A stretch of DNA of 64,000 nt from Enoplolaimus lenunculus (lineage: Eukaryota; Nematoda; Enoplea; Enoplida; Thoracostomopsidae). Location: NCBI GenBank assembly GCA_030248215.1, contig JASANG010000968.1:1-64000 (forward strand), in the 5' to 3' direction. A program made the translations under genes and the position numbers. The notes below the pieces were generated by a model. It was not told where the DNA came from and did no database searches. It worked only from the letters and a program-made list of their open reading frames with translations. Each line of letters begins with the position of its first letter. Position 1 is the first letter of the stretch. Positions 22,601 to 35,300 of the stretch are shown here, piece by piece.

Positions 22601-25600
22601 TCACATCCACTGCACCATATAGCAACTATGGCTAGCACCCGGCGGACACTCGTGCACTGTCTTTCGAAATATACGCAACTGAATCATCATTGACAAGTCT
22701 GAAATACAGCTAAATGAATGACGTAAATGCGACTTTGAAAATTATTACTTAATTATGCAACTATGAATTTATTTTAATTTTTAATATTCTAGCTAAGTAG
22801 CTATAATGGCTATACGGTAGATTTGATTGTTTCAGGATCCACTCAGCGAAAACTACGACAGCAATTTGCCGTTGAAACAACGAAAAAATTTCATTTATCG
22901 TCGGCGATGGTCGGATGATATTGTTCCTATGGGTCGGTTAGCGAAAAGGGGTGCAATTTTCCGACGGCTGTCTATGGATGACGTTTTTGAGCGTGATATT
23001 GAAATGGGTAAAGTGTTTCACTTTCAAACATCAAATTATAAGCAAATATGACTAAAAAGCCTTTTTCATTCACTCCGGCGATGGCAAAGATAAGTTGAAA
23101 TATACACCATTATTTTCTTTATGAATAACCTTAAACCTTGGTGCTTATAAATAATTCCACTTAAAATTTTTAATTATTATCTAAAAAATGAATTCTTCAT
23201 TTTTTTCTTGTTACCACAACACCGTTGAATATTTTCTCAAAGTTTACGCTTGAAAATCACTATATCTTTTCCCTAAAGTTGTATGGCCCATGTAAAGATC
23301 ACGGGCGGAGAGTTTTTTGTGGGACTAGAATAGAGTAAGCTTAAGCTTTAGATTAATTTTTCTTGCTTGGCTTAGACTTAGACTTAGTCTTAGGCCTAGG
23401 AATATGCTTATTCTTACGCTTAGGTTTAGGCTTACGTTTAGGCTTAGGCTTCGGAATATGCGTATAATACTGTTCCGCCTTTGTTCTTTAAATTGGCCAG
23501 TTGTACGGGTTTAAAACTGTGAATTGTTGCCGTTTTAGAAGCGCCCCATTACCCGCCAACAGTTCTACGTAACTTAGAAGACATGATAGTCCGGGTAGGC
23601 GACTTGCTGACCCTCATCGAATGCCAAATTCACGCCAGACCCTACCCGTCAGTGGAATGGCTCAAAGATGGCCGACTGATAATTTCTGGCGACCATAAAT
23701 CAGGCCTCAAACTCACTCGAGAAGGGTATAAGGTATCCAAGAAGTACGCCGCTACTATGCAAGAAGGCAAAGTGTCCCTTGCGATTTATGATGTTACCCC
23801 AGCGGACAGTGGACGATACGTTTGTTGGTTAAGTAACGAACTTGGTTCGGCGGAAACGGAAGTGACCGTTAAGGTCGATGAAAACTTGCCGAAATTGAGT
23901 GATAAAGAAATGAAACAAAAGGATATGAAAGAAATTCCAGGTAAAATACGCGGAAATCGTAGCGGTTTGTTTGTCATGTCCGTTAATTTTCTTACAGTAA
24001 AATGAAGCTTGGGAAATGCTATTTTTGGGGAGTACGGTATTTCCGTGGGGTTGAGTATGCTTGGGGTCTGTTCATTTATTTCAAGCAAATGAAGTTTGGG
24101 CAATGCTATTTTTGGGGAGTTGGGGAGTACGGTATTTCCGTGGGGTTGAGAATACTTGGGGTCTGTTCATTTATTTAAAGCAAATGAAGCTTGGGCAATG
24201 CTATTTTTCGGGGGAGTACGGTATTTCCGTGGGGTAACAATTGAGTATGCTTGGGGTCCTTTAATTTTTTAAAGTAAATGAAACTTGGGCAATGCTATTT
24301 TTGGGGGGAGTATGGTATTTCCGTGGGGTTGAGTATGCTTGGGGTCCGTTCATTTATTTAAAGCAAATGAAGCTTGGGCAATGCTATTTTTGGGGGAGTA
24401 CGGTATTTCTGTGGGATTGAGTATGCGTTTAGTATGGTTGGGCATAAGTTTGGCGTTTATTTTTCCACTGGTTGCGAAAAGCCGTTTGCTAGTGCGACGC
24501 GGCTCTAAATACAGAATTTGAAACCGGAAGCTTAATAAATTTTTATTTCATATTTTACATATTATATTTTAAATTTGCCCATAATCAGAAACTCAAACAC
24601 GATTATTTCAAATATGAAAATAGCAATTTATTTCATTCAACCTGTGCCCAATGGCGGATCCGTGGGGGGCCCACCCCGGCCGTGGGCCCCCCAACAGCAT
24701 CTCGACAAAAATTATATAGCAATTTTGTGACAATAACTCGTGGTTTGTGTATGGGTCAAAAATAAGTTTATTACCTGTTAAATTGTGCCCCCACCCCCCA
24801 TTTTGAGATCCTGGATCCGCCACTGCCTGTGCCCATTATATTGAAATCAATCTACTAGCCGTGTATTTTAGGAATTTGGCCCAAACCTCGAGACGCTTCA
24901 AACGCCGCTGACACTCCACCTCAATTTAAACAACGACTTGAAAACGTTTCTGCAGTCGCTGGCGAAGAAGTTTTGCTCAAAGTTGTTTGTAAGTTAGCTT
25001 GATCTGCTTCAAACGTTTGTAATTAGTCAAAGTGAAATACTGGCTGAGTTTCTGTAATCAAGTATTTACTTGAGATGTATTTAAGTAATTACTTAAGTTG
25101 CCGACTTAAGCAAATACTTAACTATTTGAGCAAAAACAAACGCGATATGTGATCCACTGTGATTACAAGAAAGCCATAGTTTTACTTTGTATTACAGAGG
25201 TATCATTAGTCTCGAATTTTAATTAACCCAAGGTTAATATGCCTGAACAGCTACTGTAGTGACCCGAATAAGAGGGTGTGGGGTAATAAGAGGGGGAGTC
25301 CTCTCTTGAGTCTCAATCAATAGGAGTCCGTGTCCCTAATAAGAGTCTGTAAGCGGATAGAGTCCCTAAATCCTAATTAGAGTCCATGAAGGTTAGTTAT
25401 ATATTCCTAAGTATGCTTCATAAATGACTGCAGGACCAAATAAAATTGACTTCGAATCTTTAAAGCGTACTTAAATTTTGAAAGTACATTCCTAAGTATA
25501 ACCTTGATAATCGCTCAAGCTATTGACACAAGACAATTAAACGTTTAATTCAACGGATAGTTGCAGTACCGGATATATCAGTAACGAAAGGTGGCGGAGC

Positions 25601-26314
25601 GTGGGCTAAAAATAAATAACAGTCCGTAACCGATTAACAAGGGGGGATACCCTCTGTAGAGGCCAAATAAATATCAGTCTCCCCCCTTCTATTCGGGTCA
25701 CTATAGTAATCTGTAATATATCAAAATATGCCAGTGTTAACTTAATAAGTACGCTTTTAAACACGCCTTAATGATTAAGTAATTGCTTTGTGCAAACTTA
25801 ACCGCTAAGTCATACTTAATTAGGGTTTTAGAAACTCAGCCACAAAGTCTTCTATTCTAGTTTTGATTGGAATTAAACGCTTAAATTGCTTTAAGTAGTA
25901 CACATTTACGGATGCGGTATAGTTTGTGATAATTTTGATTTCACCCGACGCCGTACGACATCTGAATCGGATGAAGGCTCACAAATATAGCGTCATCCGT
26001 AATTGTTAACGTCCACTGTTTCTTAACGCCTTGGTGCGGACGCTTAAATCTTAAAAGGAGTCCCGAAAAGTAATTTGCATGTAGAACATGTGAGCGGTCA
26101 GTAATTCAAATTAATTGAATATAATTGAATTCTAAATCATTAAAGACTGATTCATAAATGCAAGTTTTGTTCGAAAACTTTTTCACATAGCTAGCAGGTG
26201 CAAGTTCTCGCTGCAAAAACTTAATTTTTCAGAAATTAAAATACAGTTTTTTGAGCAAAATACATCGTCATCATCATCATAATTATTATTATTATTATTA
26301 TATTATTAGTATTA

Positions 26315-26346
<32 letters not shown>

Positions 26347-29300
26347 TTTGTTATTATTATTATTATTACAAAATTTCAGGTAAGCCTAGCGAAATTCGTC
26401 CAACTATTTCGTGGCTCTACAACAGCATCCCGATCGATTTAAACAAGCCAGGTTTATCTGTAGCCGAACCTGATGATTTAACTGAAATTGGGTACGAATC
26501 AACTTTGAAAATTGGTTCGGTCAACGTTACAGACTCAGGAACATGGACGGCTATTGCCATAAATTCACACGGACGTGGTGAAACTAGTGCTTGTTTGACC
26601 GTAGCAGGTAAGTTTTATCGAACAGTCGTTTGATGACTATTTATACACAAGAGTATGCAACTGGATACATTCTGTGTGGAAGCCACTGAAAACATTATTC
26701 TGTCGAGAAAACATTGTATACAGTGCACGATACGTTTTGCTATTGGTGGACCTTTTATGTGGAAGCAAGCATACCACCGCGGCTTGCTTTGTGACGGTAG
26801 TCCACGCCAACACTGATGACTCTCTGTATCAAAACTCGATTTGGCTTTGTCAAGTAGCAATCATAAGTTTCTCTTATTATTTAAACATAATGATGATTTG
26901 AGTAAGTTTGAAACAAAAATTTTTCTGCAAAAAAATATCTGTTTTTAAAATGTAATTGATTAAATGTTTTTACTTAATATATAATTTCAGCGCCCGAACC
27001 GTTGAAAGCGCCAACGTTGCACAAAGATCTCACCGATGTTCGAGTGGAAACCGGCTCAGATTTTGTTCTCACGGTCCAGCTTGATGAGGTAAGCAAATCG
27101 AAGGACTAAAATTGGAGCTCAGCCAAGATTTTGAAAATCGTGTGAGAAAATTGCGTTGTTTTAAAAAGATTTGGTTCTCACGGTCCAGCTTGATGAGGTA
27201 AGCAAATCGAAGGACTAAAATTGGAGCTCAACCAAGATTTTGAAAAACGTGTGAGAAAATTGCGTTAAAAAGATTTTGTTCTCACGGTCCAGCTTGATGA
27301 GGTAAGCAAATCGAAGGACTAAAATTGGAGCTCAGCCAAGTTTTTGAAAAACGTGTGAGAAAATTGCATTGTTTTAAAAAGATTTGGTTCTCACGGTCCA
27401 GCTTGATGAGGTAAGCAAATCGAAGGACTAAAATTGGAGCTCAGCCAAGATTTTGAAAATCGTGCGAGAAAATTGCGTTGTTTTTAAAATTTGAATTTTT
27501 GGTTTTCTGCTGCTTGTGTGTATAAAGATTGATTGATTTCTGATCACTCGGCGTGACACGAGCTCTCGAGCTCTTCGTCTATTAAAATTTGTCACGCATT
27601 AACCCTACCCAAACACTTTTTTCCTGTTAACCCTACCCTAACGCGTGTCACAGAGCACTTTGTGACGCGCGTTAGGGTAGGGTTAACAGAAAAAAGTGTT
27701 AGGGTAGGGTTAACGCGTGACAAATTTAAAATTTGTCACGCGTTAACCCTACCTTAAGACACTTTTTGTGGCAAGGGCAAATTTTACATTGTGAACGGCG
27801 CATAATTTTGTTTGCTTTAAAACTTAGGCTTACACTTTAGGATTTGAAATATGCTTATACTACTGTCACGCCCCTCGATATAACATCGAGTTTGATGTCT
27901 ATGACCAATTTTTCTACTTACAGTAGAAACTAAAAATTATACATTTTAGTGGATGTAATTGTTTTTAATTTTCAGGCATCTCCGCTTCCGGAAATTTCAT
28001 GGTTCAAAGATGGCATTGATCTGTATACTAGACCTCACTTATACCGAACGTCAGCGAACGAAGCTTGTGGCATCTACAAGCTAACTGTTTGCGCTGCGAG
28101 CGAAAGTGACAGCGGGACGTACACTTGTATGCTTACAAATCGTGCTGGTTGTGCGAAATCAGAATGCCGAGTTTTTGTTGATGGTACATTATATTTCTAA
28201 CCTTTTCTGTGGATCAGTGGGCACAGCAGCATGGAGTGTCACTAAAAGTCGTCCTTGGCATTTTTGGTATGATCCGATTCGATTTTTTAACGTCCCAAGG
28301 GCCCCCTCGGGACCCTACAAGGAGTCGAAAATTTTTTTGTCGAACAGTTGAGTAGTTATATTCCATTCAACGCATGTTCTGGAGCTGAGTCGAATGATTT
28401 TAAGCTTTACGGAATCAAACGTTTGGTTAATGAGTTATTTTCAAATAACGAATTATAGTGATATAATTGATTTCGTGCCGACCCAAATCGTTGGCAGCGC
28501 GCCATATCAGTTATTTGACAATAGCAAGTTAACAAGATGTCTGATTGCGAAATATTTCGCACCGCTTCGACTCAGCTGTCTAGCTGCGTATAATGGTATA
28601 TAATGTGTCTAACTTTTTGATAAATTTTTTCCGGTCCCAAAGGGGGACCTTGGGTGCTTAAAACATCGAATTTCTAATAAATTTTAATTTCGACGTGGAA
28701 TGATCAGGGGAGTTCAGTCTCGATAAGCTGAAATATGCCCAAAATTTTCAAAATCCATCGATTTTTGGGCAAACTCGGGCTGGGAGGCATGACAAAATAC
28801 ACCAAAATTGTATGCCCATGGCTTCTGAGGCTGACAATAAAATATCATATTTTGATATGTGATTAGATTAATTTTCTAGAACCCAAACGTGATCATCCGG
28901 AAACTTCCCGACTTCGCGCATTGGACGAAATTATGCCTTCCGTTCCAGGACATCATAGCACAATTACACAACCGCTGCAAACGACAACAATCAGCGAACG
29001 TGACGCAGTTACCATGGGCTGTCGATTTAGTGCCACAGGGGATGCGCCTAAAGTTGAATGGTACAAAGATGGAAAGGTAATTTGAAAACTACCCTTCAAA
29101 AGGTAATTTGAAAATTAACTACAAAAGGAAATTTGAAAATTAACTTCGAAAGGTAATTTGAAAATTAACTTCAAAAGGAAATTTGAAAATTAACTTCAAA
29201 AGGTAATTTGAAAGTTAACTTCAAAAGGAAATTTGAAAATTAACTTCAAAAGGTAATTTGAAAGTTAACTTCTAAAGGTAGAAAATTTATTTCTAAAGGT

Positions 29301-32300
29301 AATTTAAAAATTAAATTCAAAACGTAACTTGAAAATTAACTTGGAAAAGTAATTTGAAACTTAACTTCAATTGTGTTTTCTTAACTAGCCAGTTGGTAAA
29401 TTTTTACACAACAAAACCCCAAACTTGTTAATAAGGGGCAGGCATTAAAAATGTTAGCTTTCGATGGACATATTTTGAGCTTGTAAATACTACAAATTCA
29501 CCATACGGCTTCTTTTTGAGGCATTTTTGCATTCGTTAGCAAACTCGACCGGCTACGGACGTATCGGACTGTAAAGAAAACAACGATAATTTTAGTCCAT
29601 TGCCTCAGCTGGTCAAATTTTCGCCATTTAAATGACGCCAATTTTGAATTTTCTTAAATTTTCTTCCTTTCGAATTCTTCATGGGGCTTTGTTACTTTGT
29701 CGAGTTTCTGGTTTGCTCTGAGTCTATAGCAGAAATTGACGAATTAACTTTTACAATGAAAATAATCGTAGCCTTAAGCCAAAGCCATAACCAGGTATTA
29801 AATTTTATTCACTCAAGCGGTGAAACAATAAAACTGCTTTTGTCCTACAAGAGATATTTGATGATAAATAGCCTGCGTTTCCTAAGCCGAACCCAACGCA
29901 ACCGAAGATGTTCCAAATAATTGGCCCATACAAACATCAGGCGCCGAACGTATTTCTGCGGGACTGCAATAGAGTATATACCTAAGTTTAAGCTTTAGAC
30001 CAATTTTTTTGCTTGGCTTAAGTATATGCTCATTCTTGAGCTTATGCTTAGGAATATGCTTATACTACTGCTACGGCCCTGTTCTATACAGTGCAATTTT
30101 TATTTTTTTCATTCTATTATCAATAGAGTATCTAAGCTACAGACTCAAGATTATTTTTTGCTTAGGTTTAAGTATAAGCTCATTCTTGAGTTTATGCTTA
30201 GGAATATGTTTATACTACTGCTACGGCCCTGTTCTATACAGTGGCTCAAAACGTTTGACAATTCTGAGTTTAGAATTAATATGATCCAATTTCAATTTTT
30301 TCATTGTTCTATTTTAGATTTTGGCTGAATCTGACTATTTAACGATTCATTATGGCCATAATACTGCAAGCATACATATATCTGAAGCATCGTTGACGCA
30401 TGAAGGCGAATATACGTGTCGGTTGGTTACTGTCGTGGGAGCCGGAAAACTGAGTAAAGTTGAAACAAAGGCGAAGCTGTATGTTGAAGGTGAGTGGTAT
30501 CGCTTTTGAAGTATTGAAATTATTTGAATTTTAAACATAAACTTTAATAACACAACAGCCATTCAGAAATATATTCTCAAATGTGTGTAGCACCTATCAT
30601 CAGTTGGGCAAAAGTTTTCAACTAAAAGTATGCCACGAACAGTTCAAGTTAGCAATTTCATCGAGTTTCATAGTCCATTGGCATTTTGCCTGATAGCGGC
30701 GTAGCCAAAGAAACGGGTTTCAGAGCCATTGTTATTTTTGTCCAACGTTTTTAGGAACTTTTTCTGTTGGTTCCACAGGAAAACAAAGCCCCATAGGCAA
30801 GCCAGACTTTTCTGCTAAACCATTTTAAGTTGAATTTCCTAGTACAAGGCACAGTAGCAGACCGAGACTTTGTGTTGACTAAATGATATGTATCGGATTA
30901 ATTTGAAAGCGATATTATTCATATGTTGCCTATTTGTAAAATATAAAGCGCACCAGGTTTATTTGGTGTTCGAATGATGTTGAACCACTGCAAAGCTGGT
31001 GTATGTTAAATTAAAAATTTAATTTTTTAGAACTTTCCGCTTCTGGTTCAAATCCTAAATTCATTCAAAAATTAACTGACGATTTTGCGATTATTGGTTC
31101 GTCAAAAATTATGTTCTGCGTAGTATACGGTGAGTAAAATCAATATAAACGTGAAAACCGTTTTGAGGTTTTGACCCGATTCTGCTTACTGTAATAAGTT
31201 TCTTTACAGGATATCCCAAACCTCAAGTTGATTGGTCGTTTAACGGTAAAACACTATTTTAGCATTAATATAAACGCGAAAACCGTTTTGAGGTTTTGAC
31301 CCGATTCTGCTTACTGTAATAAGTTTCTTTACAGGATATCCCAAACCTCAAGTTGATTGGTCGTTTAACGGTAAAACACTATTTTAGCATTAATATAAAC
31401 GCGAAAACCGTTTTGGGGTTTTGACCCGATTCTGTTTACTGTAATAAATTACTTTACAGGATATCCCAAACTTCAAGTTGATTGGTCGTTTAACAGTAAA
31501 TGCTATTTTAGCATTAATATAAACGCGAAAACCGTTTTGAGGTTTTGACCCGATTCTGCTTACTGTAATAAATTTCTTTACAGGATATCCCAAACCTCAA
31601 GTTGATTGGTCGTTTAACGGTAAAACACTATGTTAGCATTAATATAAACGCGAAAACCATTTTGAGGTTTTGACCCGATTCTGCTTACTGTAATAAATTT
31701 CTTTACAGGATATCCCAAACCTCAAGTTGATTGGTTGTTTAACGGAAAATCGATTGCTCCAAATAATTCTGATTACCGTATCAGATCTTGGGACGACGGA
31801 TCCGTTAGCTTAGAAATTGTCGATGTTACTGAAGAGCTATGTGGCGAGTACACTTGTAGTGTAAGTTTAGTTCCGGTCCGTAGTCAAATGGGAGTCGTTT
31901 GAGCTAAGTGTTTTTGGTAAAATTTCGCCTCTATGGTAAAAAATTTATAGTCCCATTTGTTAGATATCTGAAATCACCGGTATTGCGACAGTCGTCGCCC
32001 GACAACTCGGCGCCCGACAATTTGTTATCCGAAATATCATCGATGCGACAATGCATCACCCATCATTACGTTGTTTAGGCTTAGGCTAAGGATTACGATT
32101 AGGGTTATGCTTAGATATATTAATAAACTTTAGGACACTGTTGCGCGACAAGTTACAGGGCGACGAATTGTCGTAAGATTTGTTATCACAACTTGTTTCT
32201 GCAGAAATTGTTTTTGCATTCTTCTATAGCATATTGAGCTAGCTATGGAGTTTAGTTTAGTATCTTATTTCTCAAACTAAGAGTCGATGATCACACTTTT

Positions 32301-35300
32301 GACAAGAGTATGCAACTAAGTACATTCTGTGTAAGAAAATAATGTAGCCCAGCGCGCGTATTGCATTTTTGCTATAAATTTGCATCATCGCACTCAATAA
32401 TTAATGGGTGTTGCGTTTGCACGGATAGAGAAAACTGCAATTCTTTAAAGCAATTTGATTGCAGTTGACACTGCATAAACTTGCCTAAAAGACGCTGTAA
32501 ATATCTACAAACACCATTTCAGGAACTATTGTTAACATTAGGGATTTCAACATAATTATAAACTACGTTATTTTGCTTCACTTCCGGCATTAGTATTTTT
32601 CATTTCCGGTTGCATCCAGCGAAGGAGTGGAGAATTTTTTATTATGGAAGCAAGAATATTTCTAGATGAACAACGAAACGTTTTCTAATTTAGAAATTTT
32701 TAATGCTGTAGAAAAAATTTTCCGACGTAAGGGCAAGGATTACTGTAGAAGGGTGTGGTCCATCTTTACCCCCCATAGCTGCGGCCCTGGTTGCATCCTG
32801 ATAATGGCATATATATTTTATTGATAGGCTTCCAACTCAGAAGGGATCGCGACAGGCTCAGCGACACTTCGACGACTTCCAAGCCCTGCTGAGCGTAGCC
32901 TTCAAAGCGTCGAACCTCCAAGATTTGAACGAAAGCCTCAATCGAAGTTTGAACTCAACGAAGGCGGTTCACTTCAAATTTCTTGTGTTGTTCGAGGGGA
33001 TCCAATGCCAAGAGGTAAAGACGACCATTTTTACACCGTAATTCGACACTATTTTAAATTGTAAAGCAAGTTTTGGATAAAATTTGTCATAGGTTTTAAA
33101 TGAATCAGGTGCCGAGTGACCAAAATTGAAAAAGCATACCTTAACGGAAGCAAAAGAATGATACCCCAACGTTGCGGTCAGCGGAGTGGACGAACCGGTT
33201 GTTTAATACCGACGAAATGGCTTTTTAAGTAAATTAAAATTTCCAAATAAGTAATTTACGTTTTGAAATATACTTTCATAGAGTAGAAAGTTTTTGTTTA
33301 ATTTTTGCAGCAACTTAATGCATTTGCCTAAACGCGTGGTTACGGTACAGGAATAAAATATATTCTGTTCGATCTCGTGGGGATGTGTACCATTTAGAAG
33401 TGTAAGCTTTACCGCACTTTGAAATTCTTTATCCGTGGGTATACCTGCGTCAAAATTTTCTTACCCGGCCCGCGTTCAGCCGCGAGTAACTCGCAGGTCT
33501 GGTGCCATTTACTCTGACAGACCGCAATCACGAATATATACTACTAGTGTTAAGTTTTTGGTAAACCCTTGCATATATATTGTCACTGTAGTACATTTTA
33601 CTCGTCTGTGATAGCATTCTAACCATGCGAACCAACATAAATTTTCACACGGTTTCAGCTTCGCCACTACAGTCTAGTCTTTGAAACGAAATTTTCACTT
33701 GAATCAATTGTGAATTAATCATGTTTTTTATTTCATACTTATTTTTTTATAATTATTTTCTTATTAATTTTACAGTGTCGTGGATGAAAGGTGACCGTGA
33801 ATTTCAATCAACCGGTGGGCGAACGATTGTTTCGGCTTCGACGAAAACCGGAATTCATAGCTTGGTTCGAGCACCGGTAAAGTCTCGTGATGCTGGTTTG
33901 TATAGCGTTGTGGTTGAAAATCAATATGGGCGAGTCGAAGCATCTGTTGACGTTGTTGTCCACGCAGAGTCAAGGTAATGTCACAGTTGAATGTTTGTTT
34001 TGGTGACAGTTATACTTTCTGAAATTTGTAAAGGGGTCATCTGAAATGTTGTGGCTCTCTACAGGTTGCCGAGGACTGGCTTATGGAATAAAATGAAGCT
34101 AAATTGGGCGTGTCTTTTAAAATTTTTTTGGCCTATTTTAATATGTTTGACTGCGATTGCAATCCTGCGTCTACATAAAATTCCCACACGCATATGGATG
34201 AATAGAATACGTTGAGGCTTAGACTTAGGCTTTGTTTAGGCTTATATGCATTAAGCTTAAGTCTAAGCCTAAGCTTAAGCTAAGAAAATTATAAACAGTA
34301 ATGTAGAGGAAACTTTTTGCTTTCTATCAAATTATCACTAGTGTGTAACAAAATATACAAGTTGTAAAATGTTTTCAGGCACACCAAGATGAGTCCAATC
34401 CGAGAAGTATTGGAACGCACCGCAGAAAGTGAGTGACTTGCTTAAGTTAAATTCAGTTTAAACTAAGTTTCAAAATGAATTGTAAATTTCATTTTTGAAT
34501 ATTACATTTGAAATCATTGATGGTTTGGCCATCTGGTGTTAAACTAAGACTCGTCTCGTTACCTTATGCGGCGTTCATGTTAACTGGGGCAGCTTGGAAC
34601 ACGTTTTGTCCAAGTTGATTCGACGTCAACATAAAGTTTTGTGATCCCAATAGCGGTTATGTAGACAAAATGTGAATGTCATATGACATTGGCTTACAAA
34701 TCAGTGATGTCAAGCGATCATCGTATACAAATAACCATTTGTCATATGATACTGCGGGACGTTTATGCGAATATCATATGATATTCCAAAATTCTACTAA
34801 ATATCATATGATATTTATACAGGACAATGGAATTTGTGCACGCTAAATAAAACAGTAAAAAGTCGGATATTGCAGCATTAAATGATTTCGCAAGTTGAAT
34901 TAGCTTCTACGTTTCTGTTTCTCGCTAAGTTTTTCTACAAATAATTCAAATTTGAAATTTTAGTATCATATGACATTCTACAGGACAATCAAGCTAGTTT
35001 ACCACAACTTTGCAGACATTTTCAAACATATCATATGTTACTCGCAGACAATATTTGGAATATCATATGATATTGCAGTACAAACAGTAGATATCACATC
35101 AGGATAGCAGACAATTCAAATTTTTTGAATCTCATAGCGGATAAACGGTCAGACAAAATGTTACCAGCTATAGTCATAGGGACAAAACGTGTTCCAGGCT
35201 GCCCCAGTTATAACGTGAACCCCGCATTAAGTGTAATCTTTGTAATCTTTGTGCTTTAAACCTCAGGCTTGACTCTTGTACACCTCCTCAAATAGAGTTT

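Noticed and set aside
26258-26371. CAT/ATT run as a coding His/Tyr/Ile repeat
   Set aside because: It is an intronic microsatellite ending in the acceptor of exon 23; frames do not fit the exon phase.
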